A DNA stretch of 13,421 bases from the NCBI GenBank assembly GCA_002343715.1, contig DDSA01000149.1, positions 4,081 to 17,501 of the forward strand, written 5' to 3'. Origin of the DNA: Phycisphaerales bacterium UBA2402 (lineage in GTDB: Bacteria; Planctomycetota; Phycisphaerae; Phycisphaerales; UBA1924). Within the stretch, counting starts at the first letter, position 1, and the number at the start of each line of letters is the position of its first letter. Below, piece after piece: positions 7,169-13,421 of the stretch. The translations under genes were made by a program, and so were the position numbers. The notes under the pieces were generated by a model. That model worked only from the letters and a program-made list of their open reading frames with translations. It did not search any database and was not told where the DNA came from.

Positions 7169-7537
7169 CGAGTTGGGGGGTTGCGCAAGGGGGCGATGGT
7201 ACGGACCTCGGTCGCGCTGCGTTCCCCTTCCTAGAAGTACGGTTCACGTATCGGCTTAGTTTCGTCGTACGTAGAGATTGAAGCAGGATTCTGATCGGTA
7301 GTCGGGCTGATGCACTCCAATCCGGACCCTATCAGATTCCTGATTACTTCCCCCGATGAGATCATCACGCACCACAGGCTGTGGGGACCGGATCATGCGA
7401 TGCGAACAAGCGCCGATCACATTTGTATGGTTTGACTCCATAGTGTTCGGGCTTTCAATCGGGAACGGCTACTTTCACAGGATGCGCCCGCCGTTTCCAC
7501 GTGCCCGCATCCCTCACTTCCTCATCAGGTTACACCT
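7169..7537. promoter_or_regulatory. Divergent intergenic region between kinase and saccharopine-dehydrogenase-like gene
   Basis: These 369 nt separate two divergently transcribed genes and are visibly less GC-rich than the genes on either side, so both promoters should lie here. For the plus strand, ATCACA (7416-7421) and CATAGT (7439-7444) sit 17 nt apart, a weak sigma70-like pair; TTGACT at 7432 lacks a good partner. A cluster of inverted repeats occupies 7320-7393. A 61-codon minus-strand open frame (7441-7256) has no recognisable features, and I do not call it a gene. Confidence 0.5.
7320..7393. repeat. Nested inverted repeats in the divergent intergenic region
   Basis: Outer arms at 7320-7329 and 7384-7393 pair at 9 of 10 positions. 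Inside are three further inverted repeats in tandem: ATCAG/CTGAT (7331-7344), GATGA/TCATC (7355-7366) and CCACAG/CTGTGG (7372-7384). This could be a branched RNA in the leader of the plus-strand gene, or a set of operator sites. It is not a tRNA: there is no T-loop or D-loop sequence. Confidence 0.4.
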
Positions 7538-8686
7538 ATGCCCAGTTCCCTCATCCTCGGCGCCGGCATGGTCGGCGGCATCATGGCCTCGGACATGGCC
7601 CGCGATTTCGAAGTCACGATCGCGGACATCCGCGAAGAGGCCCTGTCGGCCGCGGCGGCGCGCGCACCGGGTCGGATCAGGACGGTGCGGGCGGACCTCT
7701 CGGACCCCGCCGCGGTGACGCGGCTGGCGGCGGGGTTCGATGTGGTGATCGGGGCGCTCTCGAGCCGGATCGGGTTCGCGGCGCTGCGGGCCGTGATCGA
7801 GGCGGGGCGCCCCTACTGCGACATCTCGTTCATGGCCGAGGACTTCCTCGAACTCGATCAACTGGCGAAGAGGGCGGGGGTGACGTGCGTCACGGATTGC
7901 GGTGTCGCGCCGGGGATGAGCAACATCCTCACGGCCCACGGCGCGGCGATGCTGGACCGCTGCGAGCGCATCGAGATCTACGTCGGCGGCCTCCCGCGTG
8001 AACGGCGATGGCCCTTCGACTACAAAGCCGCTTTCAGCCCCGCCGATGTGATCGAGGAGTACACGCGCCCCAGCCGCCTGGTGGAGCACGGGCGGACGGT
8101 GGTGAAGGAAGCCCTGAGCGAGCCGGTGCTCATGGATTTCGCCGGCGTGGGCACGCTGGAAGCCTTCAACACCGACGGCCTGCGCAGCCTGATCGACACG
8201 GTCGGCGCACGCCGCGGCGTGCCGCACATGAAGGAGCAGACGCTGCGCTACCCCGGTCACATTGCGCTCATGCGGGCCTTCCGCGAAACGGGCCTGTTCT
8301 CGCAGGACGAGATCAGCGTGCGCGGCGCGAAGGTGAGGCCGCTGGACGTGACCAGCGCCCTGCTCTTCCCCAAGTGGACGTACGGGCCGGGCGAGGAGGA
8401 CCTCACCGTCATGCGCATCATCGCCGCCGGTGAGAAGCGCGGCAGGGCAACGACGCTGACCTGGGACCTTCTCGATTTCTACGACCGCGAGACGAGCAGC
8501 ACGAGCATGGCACGAACCACGGGCATGCCCTGCACCATCGTGGCGCGGATGCTGGCACGCGGCACGTTCAAGTCCCCCGGTGTCAACCCCCCCGAAGCCC
8601 TCGCCGATCAGCCCGGCACGGTGGATCACATCCTGCATGAACTGTCAGAGCGGCGGATCACGTACACGTTCACGGAATCCACGTGA
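7538..8686 (+). CDS. Saccharopine dehydrogenase family oxidoreductase (lysine dehydrogenase-like)
   Basis: The 382-residue protein begins with a Rossmann dinucleotide-binding fold: LILGAGMVGG at 5-14 and an acidic residue, D30, ending the second strand, which favours NAD over NADP. PYCDISF (92-98), DCGVAPGMSNI (120-130) and TLRYPGHIALM (235-245) are typical of the saccharopine dehydrogenase/lysine 6-dehydrogenase family. Members oxidise or reduce the C-N bond of saccharopine or lysine in lysine metabolism, but related enzymes act on other amino-acid conjugates. The length fits the single-domain bacterial lysine dehydrogenase type. The ATG at 7538 puts the glycine motif close to the N-terminus; only a weak CAGG lies upstream. 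No other lysine pathway gene is in view, so the substrate is undecided. Confidence 0.9.
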   Translation: MPSSLILGAGMVGGIMASDMARDFEVTIADIREEALSAAAARAPGRIRTVRADLSDPAAVTRLAAGFDVVIGALSSRIGFAALRAVIEAGRPYCDISFMAEDFLELDQLAKRAGVTCVTDCGVAPGMSNILTAHGAAMLDRCERIEIYVGGLPRERRWPFDYKAAFSPADVIEEYTRPSRLVEHGRTVVKEALSEPVLMDFAGVGTLEAFNTDGLRSLIDTVGARRGVPHMKEQTLRYPGHIALMRAFRETGLFSQDEISVRGAKVRPLDVTSALLFPKWTYGPGEEDLTVMRIIAAGEKRGRATTLTWDLLDFYDRETSSTSMARTTGMPCTIVARMLARGTFKSPGVNPPEALADQPGTVDHILHELSERRITYTFTEST

Positions 8687-8687
8687 A
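8669..8687 (+). terminator. Hairpin overlapping the stop of the saccharopine-dehydrogenase-like gene
   Basis: TTCACG and CGTGAA form a 6-bp stem with a 7-nt loop, and the TGA stop lies in the 3' arm. A second short stem, ATTCG/CGAAT (8693-8710), and a GC stem CCGCG/CGCGG (8725-8738) follow. No T-run is present, so any terminator role is tentative. Confidence 0.25.
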
Positions 8688-8781
8688 TCGACATTCGTTC
8701 AGCGGCGAATAACGAGCAGCGACCCCGCGCGGCCGCGGCACGCGGATTGCATCACGTTCGTCCTACCACCGTCCAACCCGT

Positions 8782-9396
8782 GTGACTTCCACCCACCCTC
8801 GCGCCGCCGTGTCCTCCGACCCCAACATCCTCGTCTTCCTGACCAGCGCCAAGACCGAGTTCGAGGGGCGGGCGATGGCCGCGGCCCTTGAGGCGGAGGG
8901 GATCCCGGCGCGGGTCTTCGCGGCGGCGGCCCGCATGGTGCAGTGGGAGGCGGGGTATAACGACCCGATCAAGGTGATGGTGCGGCGCGGGGACTTGGCC
9001 CGCGCGGCGGACGTGCTCCGCCAGACCAGGGCCGCTTCGCGGTCGATCGACTGGTCCACGGTGGATGTCGATGAACCGGGTGTGCTGGCCGACGGCGCGA
9101 TGTGCGACTCGTGCGGCAGCTCGCTGGCGGAACTGCCGGCGGAGACCGAGGAGTGCCCGCACTGCGGGGCGTGGCTGCGGCCGGACGATGCCGAGACGGG
9201 GCCGGTGTCGGAGGGGCCGCGCGTGCCCTTTTCTGTTCGGTGGGCGGGACTCCGCAGCGCTGGCCTGACGATGGTGATGCTCAGCGGCGCACTCTGGGCG
9301 CTGGGCGGGGCGTACGCCGTGCCGCTGGCGGCGATCGTGCTCTTCTACCTCGCGTTCCGCACCGGCCCCAAGGGACGCTCGCACCCCGGGCGATAG
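8782..9396 (+). CDS. DUF2007-like domain protein with zinc ribbon and C-terminal membrane segments
   Basis: The 204-residue protein appears to have three parts. Residues 15-83 (ILVFLTSAKTEFEGRAMAAALEAEGIP... to DLARAADVLRQT) resemble the DUF2007 fold, a small ferredoxin-like domain proposed to act in signalling and related to PII-type folds. Residues 108-128 form a zinc ribbon with two CxxC knuckles (C108/C111 and C125/C128). Residues about 158-192 are hydrophobic and form one or two membrane helices, followed by a short basic tail. This suggests a membrane-attached regulator or quality-control factor; the function is not known. The GTG at 8782 has no ribosome site, and a second in-frame GTG at 8809 would also leave the domain intact. 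It lies 95 nt after the dehydrogenase gene. Confidence 0.8.
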   Translation: MTSTHPRAAVSSDPNILVFLTSAKTEFEGRAMAAALEAEGIPARVFAAAARMVQWEAGYNDPIKVMVRRGDLARAADVLRQTRAASRSIDWSTVDVDEPGVLADGAMCDSCGSSLAELPAETEECPHCGAWLRPDDAETGPVSEGPRVPFSVRWAGLRSAGLTMVMLSGALWALGGAYAVPLAAIVLFYLAFRTGPKGRSHPGR

Positions 9397-9403
9397 CGCC
9401 CGG
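9386..9403 (+). terminator. Perfect hairpin with the TAG stop in its loop
   Basis: CCGGGCG and CGCCCGG form a perfect 7-bp GC stem whose 4-nt loop, ATAG, contains the whole stop codon of the DUF2007-like gene. No T-run follows. It may act as a U-less terminator, a ribosome-linked pause or an mRNA end. Confidence 0.4.
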
Positions 9404-9502
9404 CGTACACTTGGCCCACTCGTGAACAAGGGCGCCAGAGCGTCCGAAACGCACCCAACGCCGCGGTTTTCACGCGGCCCAACGCACGCAAGAGAGCACA
9501 CC

Positions 9503-10165
9503 ATGACAAAGACGGAGCGCCTCACCATCACCGCCGGGATCGGCCTCGCACTCGCCCTCGCGCTGGGCCTGCGCGGCACGGGCGAGCCGGCACACGCCGC
9601 GCCCACCGCCGCCGAGACCACGCGCATCGCGACGGTGGACATGCTGCTGCTGGTGGAACGGATGATCTCGGGTGAGAAGTACACCGCGGATCGGGACAAC
9701 TTCACGACGGAGCAGAACAAGAAACTCCAGCCCCTCGCCGATGAACTGCAGAAACTGCGGGACGAGTCGAAGGACCTGAAGGAGGAAAGCGAGCGCTTCA
9801 AGAACCTCGCCCGGGAGTTCAACGAGAAGAACCAGCGCCTGATGGAGATGGGCCAGGTCGCCAACCGCGAGGTGGAGCAGTTCAAGACGGCGCAGGTGAC
9901 CGAGGCCTTCCGCCTGGTGGGCGAGGCGGCGGAGCGGATGGCCGGCGAACTGGGCTACTCCCATGTCTTCTCGACGCGCAGCGGGGCTTTCACCATCAAG
10001 AGCGACAACGTGAACGGCGCGGTGCAGGAGATTCTTGCCCGAGGGCTTATCAAAAGCCCGACAGCGGACGACCTGACCGAGCGCCTGATCGCGGCGATGA
10101 AACTCGAAGCCCCCGCCGCGGCGGTGCCCGTGCCCGATGGGTCCGCACCCGGCGGACCCAGGTAA
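9503..10165 (+). CDS. OmpH/Skp-family periplasmic chaperone-like protein
   Basis: The protein has 220 residues. I chose the ATG at 9503 because it begins a clean signal peptide (KTER, then ITAGIGLALALALGL, cleavage near AHA at 30-33) and AAGAGAG lies about 7 nt upstream. A GTG at 9422 would add 27 unlikely residues. After the signal, RIATVDMLLLVERM (41-54) is the first strand of the OmpH/Skp fold. Residues about 68-130 are a charged coiled coil (Glu/Lys/Gln-rich), and 150-180 return to the body domain. Skp binds unfolded outer-membrane proteins in the periplasm as a trimer; this is longer than E. coli Skp and ends in a Pro/Ala/Gly tail. It lies near lpxA, as skp does in proteobacteria, but lipB intervenes on the other strand. 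Its stop is 4 nt from the lipB stop. Confidence 0.87.
   Translation: MTKTERLTITAGIGLALALALGLRGTGEPAHAAPTAAETTRIATVDMLLLVERMISGEKYTADRDNFTTEQNKKLQPLADELQKLRDESKDLKEESERFKNLAREFNEKNQRLMEMGQVANREVEQFKTAQVTEAFRLVGEAAERMAGELGYSHVFSTRSGAFTIKSDNVNGAVQEILARGLIKSPTADDLTERLIAAMKLEAPAAAVPVPDGSAPGGPR
10138..10160. terminator. 9-bp hairpin shared by the convergent ends of the ompH-like gene and lipB
   Basis: TGGGTCCGC and GCGGACCCA pair perfectly over 9 bp around a 5-nt loop. The hairpin covers codons just before the ompH-like TAA (10163) and begins 9 nt after the lipB stop on the other strand. It is well placed to end transcripts from both sides, but neither strand has a T-run. Confidence 0.45.
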
Positions 10166-10169
10166 CGCG

Positions 10170-10871
10170 TCAGACCACCCCCGACCTCTTGACACAGGCG
10201 GTCTCCCACGCGCCGATGATGAGCCGCGTCAGGTGGCCCCGCAGCGAACCCCGAACCTCATCCACCGATGGGCAGGTCGCGCCCAGCAGCGTGTTCATGC
10301 TCGTCACAGGCCGGCCGTGCAGCCCGCAGGGCACGATCAAACCGAAGTGCGAGAGGTCGGTTGTCACGTTGAGCGCGAGGCCGTGCATGCTGATCCACTT
10401 GCGCACGCGCACCCCGAACGCGGCGATCTTGGCCCCATCGACCCAGACCCCGGTGGCCTTCGGGTCACGCTCGCCGCGGATGCCGAAGGCGGCGCAGGTG
10501 TCGATGACGGCCTGCTCCAGAAGTCGCATGTACTCGTGCAAGCCCAGGTTGAGCCGGTTGAGGTCGAGGATCGGGTAGGCCACGATCTGGCCCGGACCGT
10601 GATAGGTGATGTCGCCGCCGCGGTCTGTCTCGTGAACCTCGATGCCGTTCGCAGAGAGCAGGGCGGGGGTGGCGAGGAGGTGGTTCGAGGCCCCGGCACG
10701 GTGAGAGATGGTGATGACCGGCGGGTGCTCGACAAGGAGTACCACACCCAGATGACCGTCCGGGTTGGCCCGCGCTGCGAGGACCCCTTCGACTCGGCGC
10801 ACCTGCTCCGCGTACGCCGCGGCGTATGAAAGTCGGCCCAGGTCCACGAGTTCTACACGGGGCGGGAGCAT
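10170..10871 (-). CDS. lipB: Lipoyl(octanoyl) transferase LipB
   Basis: LipB moves the octanoyl group from acyl carrier protein onto a lysine of lipoyl domains (pyruvate and 2-oxoglutarate dehydrogenases, glycine cleavage H protein), the first step of lipoate biosynthesis, in the cytoplasm. The 233-residue length fits the family. RGGDITYHGPGQ (84-95) is the signature, with K148 in KIAAFGVRVRKWISMHG and the acyl-accepting cysteine C182 in PCGL, followed by VTSM. VEHPPVITISHRAG (48-60) is also typical. The ATG at 10871 lies 47 nt from the lpxA ATG on the other strand, with no clear ribosome site. lipA is not in view. The gene ends tail to tail with the ompH-like gene. Confidence 0.96.
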   Translation of the reverse strand: MLPPRVELVDLGRLSYAAAYAEQVRRVEGVLAARANPDGHLGVVLLVEHPPVITISHRAGASNHLLATPALLSANGIEVHETDRGGDITYHGPGQIVAYPILDLNRLNLGLHEYMRLLEQAVIDTCAAFGIRGERDPKATGVWVDGAKIAAFGVRVRKWISMHGLALNVTTDLSHFGLIVPCGLHGRPVTSMNTLLGATCPSVDEVRGSLRGHLTRLIIGAWETACVKRSGVV

Positions 10872-10918
10872 TCGGCGTGACAGGGTACGAACGGGCCGGG
10901 CACTCTACGATTGGCCCG
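10872..10918. promoter_or_regulatory. Short divergent lipB-lpxA promoter region
   Basis: Only 47 nt separate the two start codons, so the promoters must overlap here or lie inside the opposite gene. CGGGCC (10892-10897) and GGCCCG (10913-10918) form an inverted repeat whose right arm abuts the lpxA ATG. No Shine-Dalgarno or clear -10 box is seen. Confidence 0.3.
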
Positions 10919-11740
10919 ATGGCGAGTTACACAATCCACCCCACATCGGTCATCTCGGCGGAATCGGAGTTGTCGGAAGGTGTTGAGATCGGGCCGTGGT
11001 GCGTTCTGACAGGGCGCGTGCGGCTGGGGCCGGGCGTGCGCCTGGTGGCGAACGTGCACCTGAACGGCCCGGTGGACGTGGGCGAAGGGACGATCCTGTA
11101 CCCCGGCGCGTGCATCGGCTTCCCCCCCCAGGACTACAAGTTCAAGCTCGGCGACACGACCGCGGGGGTGCGGATCGGCAGGGATTGCCTGATCCGCGAG
11201 CACGTCACGGTGCACGCCGCGACCAAAAAAGACATCCCGACGACCATCGGAGACAAGGTTTTCATGATGGTGTCATCGCACGCGGGGCACGATGTGACGG
11301 TGGGCAACAACGTCATCCTGGGGAACAGCGTGCTGCTGGCCGGGCATGTGCGGATCCACGACGGCGTGATCATGGGCGGCAACGCGGCGATCCACCAGTT
11401 CGCGCAGGTAGGCCGGCTGGCCTTCGTCTCCGGGCTGACGGCCTGCCCGGGAGACATCCTGCCCTTCTGCGTGAGCGGGGAGCGCAACATCCTCAACTCG
11501 GTGAACCTGGTGGGGATGCGGCGGGCGGGCTTCCCCCGCGAGCACATCACCGCAGTGCGCAACGTCTTCTGGCACGTCCTGTGCCAAAGACTGCCCCGGC
11601 CCGAGATGCTCGCCGCGCTCGAGGAACATGGCCGAAACTGCCCGCCCGTCATGGAAATGGCGGAGTTCGTCCGGGGCAGCAAGCGCCCGATCGCCCGGGG
11701 CCGGCGCGCCGGCATGGCCGAAGAGGCGGGCGTGCAGTGA
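10919..11740 (+). CDS. lpxA: UDP-N-acetylglucosamine O-acyltransferase LpxA
   Basis: LpxA performs the first step of lipid A synthesis, moving a 3-hydroxyacyl chain from acyl carrier protein to the 3-OH of UDP-GlcNAc. The 273 residues compare with 262 in E. coli. Residues 5-190 carry the hexapeptide repeats of a left-handed beta helix (IHPTSVI, VEIGPWCVL, VRLGPGV and so on). H124 in SSHAGHDVTVGNN is the expected catalytic base (E. coli H125). GGNAAIHQF (153-161) and NLVGMRRAGFPREHITAVRN (196-215) match the acceptor-binding region and the C-terminal helical domain. I chose the ATG at 10919 because IHPTS should start near the N-terminus; an in-frame GTG-type start at 10826 would overlap lipB. 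An eight-C run lies at 11122-11129. The stop overlaps the next gene's GTG, so the two are translationally linked. Confidence 0.95.
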   Translation: MASYTIHPTSVISAESELSEGVEIGPWCVLTGRVRLGPGVRLVANVHLNGPVDVGEGTILYPGACIGFPPQDYKFKLGDTTAGVRIGRDCLIREHVTVHAATKKDIPTTIGDKVFMMVSSHAGHDVTVGNNVILGNSVLLAGHVRIHDGVIMGGNAAIHQFAQVGRLAFVSGLTACPGDILPFCVSGERNILNSVNLVGMRRAGFPREHITAVRNVFWHVLCQRLPRPEMLAALEEHGRNCPPVMEMAEFVRGSKRPIARGRRAGMAEEAGVQ

Positions 11741-12570
11741 CGGACAGCGCGGCCCGGCTGTGCGTGCTGTCGAGCAGTTCCTCGGGGAACTGCTCGGTGG
11801 TGCGTGCCCGCGATGCCGCGGGGGTCGAGCGAACGATCCTGGTGGATGCCGGACTCAGCCCCCGCCGAACGCGAATCCTGCTCACGGAGATCGGCCTGTC
11901 GGGCGTCGTGCCCGATGCGGTCGTCCTGACTCACCTCGACATCGACCATTGGAATCCCGGCTGGGTCGCGGCGATGCCCGAGACAACCACGGTCTTCATC
12001 CACCGGCGGCACCGGGCGCGGGCCGAGCGCAGCGGCAAGGCGTACCTGCGCACCGGCGTCTTTGACGGTGAGTTCGAGCCGCTGCCGGGCATCCGCGCGA
12101 AAAGCGTGCTGCTCGGGCACGACGACCTGGGGTGTGCGGCCTTCCGTTTCGAGTTCGTGTGCGGGGCATCGCTCGGCTACGTGACCGATGCGGGCGCGCC
12201 GACGCCGGAGATGTGCGACCACGTCGCGGGTGTCGATGTCCTCGCCATCGAATCAAACTACTGCCCCGCGATGCAGTTGGCCAGCAGCCGCCCCGACTTC
12301 CTCAAGCACCGCATCATGGGCGGCAAGGGGCACCTCAGCAACGCGCAGTCCGCCGCGGCGGTGGGTCGGATCGGCCCGCGGTCGGACGTGGTGCTGCTGC
12401 ACCTGTCGCGCCAGTGCAACACGCCGGACGCGGCCCGACGCGAGCACGCGGGCTGCCCGCGCCGACTCACCATCGCCGGGCACGATGCCCCGACTCCCTG
12501 GGTGCCGATCGTCCCCGGCGAATCTCCGGAGTTGAAGGTCGTGCGCTATCAGGGCGTTCTGTGGGGGTAG
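11737..12570 (+). CDS. YycJ-like metallo-beta-lactamase-fold hydrolase
   Basis: The 277-residue protein starts with a GTG that overlaps the lpxA TGA (GTGA), so translational coupling is likely; longer open frames upstream are lpxA read out of frame. LSSSSSGNCSVV (11-22) and LVDAGLS (35-41) are the YycJ/WalJ-type beginning. The metal motif is THLDIDHW (65-72): H66, D68, D70, H71, with Asp at the place of the second His of HxHxDH. H128 in LLGHDD, D151 in YVTDAG and H199 in GGKGHLSN complete the site. Relatives are cytoplasmic nucleases or hydrolases; the YycJ group has been linked to DNA repair and cell-wall regulation, but the substrate here is not shown. The pairing with lpxA does not itself suggest a lipid A role. 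Confidence 0.88.
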   Translation: MTDSAARLCVLSSSSSGNCSVVRARDAAGVERTILVDAGLSPRRTRILLTEIGLSGVVPDAVVLTHLDIDHWNPGWVAAMPETTTVFIHRRHRARAERSGKAYLRTGVFDGEFEPLPGIRAKSVLLGHDDLGCAAFRFEFVCGASLGYVTDAGAPTPEMCDHVAGVDVLAIESNYCPAMQLASSRPDFLKHRIMGGKGHLSNAQSAAAVGRIGPRSDVVLLHLSRQCNTPDAARREHAGCPRRLTIAGHDAPTPWVPIVPGESPELKVVRYQGVLWG

Positions 12571-12583
12571 CGATTCCACTCTC

Positions 12584-12609
12584 TTCGAGCGAAGGCCCGT
12601 AGCCTCGAA
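12584..12609. terminator. Hairpin between convergent metallo-hydrolase and ChaN-like genes
   Basis: TTCGAG (12584-12589) and CTCGAA (12604-12609) pair across 14 nt that can form a few more inner GC pairs. On the plus strand CTACTTTT follows, giving a short T-run, so it may terminate the metallo-hydrolase transcript. The minus strand has no T-run. Confidence 0.4.
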
Positions 12610-13421
12610 CTACTTTTCCCCGGCGTAGATCACGAAGTCGGCCCTGCCACGATCCTCTTCACGCAGTGATGATGAATCGGCATCGACGAAACTCACCGTG
12701 ATGAGACGCACCCCCGGCCTCAGGCGGCGCAGCGCCTGCGCCGTGCCGCCGTCGAAATCGGTGTGGAATCGTCCCACCACGTGCAGCACCGGCGTCCCCT
12801 GATCCAGCCCGCGCGCGACGCTGTCGGCCATCGTCCAGTCCCAGAGCCATTGACTGCGGAAGGTCGCGTCGAGCGTCGCAGCGCGCTGCGGCGTCATCGG
12901 CGTCGGGGGGTCGTTCATCCCGTTCATCACGCGGTCAAAGTCCTCGCGGTAGCGCCCCGAAGGCTCGGAGTCGGGGATGCGAAAGAGCCGGCGCTGCTCC
13001 TCCCGCAAGGCCCGCAGCCGCTCGTACCCCTCGAGCCTCGCGGCGCGGACATACACCCGCGGCGCGTTGGCCGCGATCACGGGTCGGTCGGCCCCCTTCG
13101 CGGATTCGACCATCGCGCGGTGGCCCGGCGGGTAGTTGCCGGGCGTGCGGCGCAGGGCCTTCTCCATCTGCTCGGCGGTGGTAAGGCCGGTGAGGTAATC
13201 ATCCAGGCCGGCCTGCTCATCTCGCTCGAAGAACTCCATCGACAGGACCGCCCCGGGCGAGCGGGCGAGCAGGTCGCGCCAGATCTCCGCCGCGGCGGCC
13301 AAACCCGACGGATGCCCGTGGTTCTCGCCGATCAGGACGACTTCCGCGGCCGCGCCCGCCTCCACGATCGCCGCGAGCGAGACCCGCTCCTCCCTGTAGC
13401 CTAGATACACGGCGAGAGATG
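12610..13421 (-). CDS. ChaN-like haem-binding uptake protein (5' end probably beyond window)
   Basis: The frame stays open to the right edge, and the protein is read from a GTG at 13410 only if the edge is ignored. The ChaN domain begins right there, so a signal or lipoprotein peptide probably lies outside the window. In numbering from that GTG (266 residues), motifs are VVLIGENHGHP (24-34), SMEFFERD (57-64), VIAANAPR (111-118), SQWLWDWTMADSVARG (186-201) and VVGRFHTDFDGG (211-222). These place it in the ChaN/Tiki-like (EreA/ChaN) superfamily; Campylobacter ChaN is an iron-regulated lipoprotein that binds haem. Here haem or iron uptake, or a hydrolase role, is inferred. The gene converges on the metallo-hydrolase gene with 39 nt between stops; no transport genes are in view. 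Confidence 0.85.
   Translation of the reverse strand, partial: SLAVYLGYREERVSLAAIVEAGAAAEVVLIGENHGHPSGLAAAAEIWRDLLARSPGAVLSMEFFERDEQAGLDDYLTGLTTAEQMEKALRRTPGNYPPGHRAMVESAKGADRPVIAANAPRVYVRAARLEGYERLRALREEQRRLFRIPDSEPSGRYREDFDRVMNGMNDPPTPMTPQRAATLDATFRSQWLWDWTMADSVARGLDQGTPVLHVVGRFHTDFDGGTAQALRRLRPGVRLITVSFVDADSSSLREEDRGRADFVIYAGEK

Noticed and set aside
7320..7395. Possible tRNA from the acceptor-like outer stem
   Set aside because: The size is suggestive, but the T-stem does not pair, there is no TTCRA loop and no GG-containing D-loop.
7256..7441. 61-codon minus-strand open frame in the divergent gap
   Set aside because: No ribosome site, no domain, and it lies across the inverted-repeat cluster.
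8752..9885. 377-codon minus-strand open frame
   Set aside because: It opposes the DUF2007-like and ompH-like genes, both of which have recognisable domains.
10113..10124. CCGCCG/CGGCGG palindrome in the ompH-like gene
   Set aside because: Falls in an alanine-codon run; expected by composition.
11700..11713. 14-bp perfect GC palindrome near the lpxA stop
   Set aside because: Made only of G and C within Arg/Ala codons; likely compositional, with the next gene overlapping.
10996..11736. Upstream extension of the metallo-hydrolase frame through lpxA
   Set aside because: The extension is lpxA read out of frame (Arg/Gly/Pro-rich); the YycJ-type N-terminus begins right at the GTG at 11737.

Overview
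The window looks like a high-GC chromosome segment from a Gram-negative planctomycete, most likely of the Phycisphaerae. Four observations point there. There is a prepilin-type protein with the planctomycete pattern of an FTLIELLVVIAIIALLIGILLPSL helix start, a late FVDGHVE motif and an RLWGDKFWS tail. A large secreted protein carries many EF-hand/dockerin repeats, including DYNADGGVDGGD. There is a membrane-anchored Hanks-type kinase. Lipid A (lpxA) and OmpH-type envelope genes are present. The taxon is inferred from these protein styles; no rRNA or other marker is present.

Left half (1-7168), all minus strand, in transcription order: a membrane-anchored Ser/Thr kinase (7168-5768), then 47 nt later a shortened UvrC (5720-4239), and these two are probably one operon. 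Next come a pseudopilin-like protein (4052-3003) and a large secreted PstS-like protein with EF-hand/dockerin repeats (2733 to beyond base 1). Each of the last two has its own upstream gap of 186 and 269 nt. The large secreted gene runs off the left edge, so it has no stop in the window. It is opposed by a long antisense open frame that is a shadow.

A 369-nt divergent gap (7169-7537), visibly less GC-rich than the genes, separates the halves and holds a cluster of nested inverted repeats.

Right half: plus-strand genes for a saccharopine-dehydrogenase-family enzyme (7538-8686), a DUF2007-like/zinc-ribbon membrane protein (8782-9396) and an OmpH/Skp-like periplasmic protein (9503-10165). The last meets lipB (minus, 10871-10170) tail to tail with 4 nt between stops. 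lipB is divergent from lpxA (10919-11740), whose stop overlaps the GTG start of a YycJ-like metallo-beta-lactamase-fold protein (11737-12570). A ChaN-like haem-uptake protein (minus, 13421-12610) enters from the right edge and converges on it.

This is mostly ordinary housekeeping and envelope content: DNA repair, lipoylation, lipid A, periplasmic chaperone, signalling. No mobile element, CRISPR array, tRNA or rRNA was seen. The points worth a second look are a UvrC lacking both the middle region and the C-terminal (HhH)2 domain, a kinase with a duplicated N-terminal module next to it, perfect GC hairpins sitting on or beside several stop codons, and the structured divergent intergenic region.
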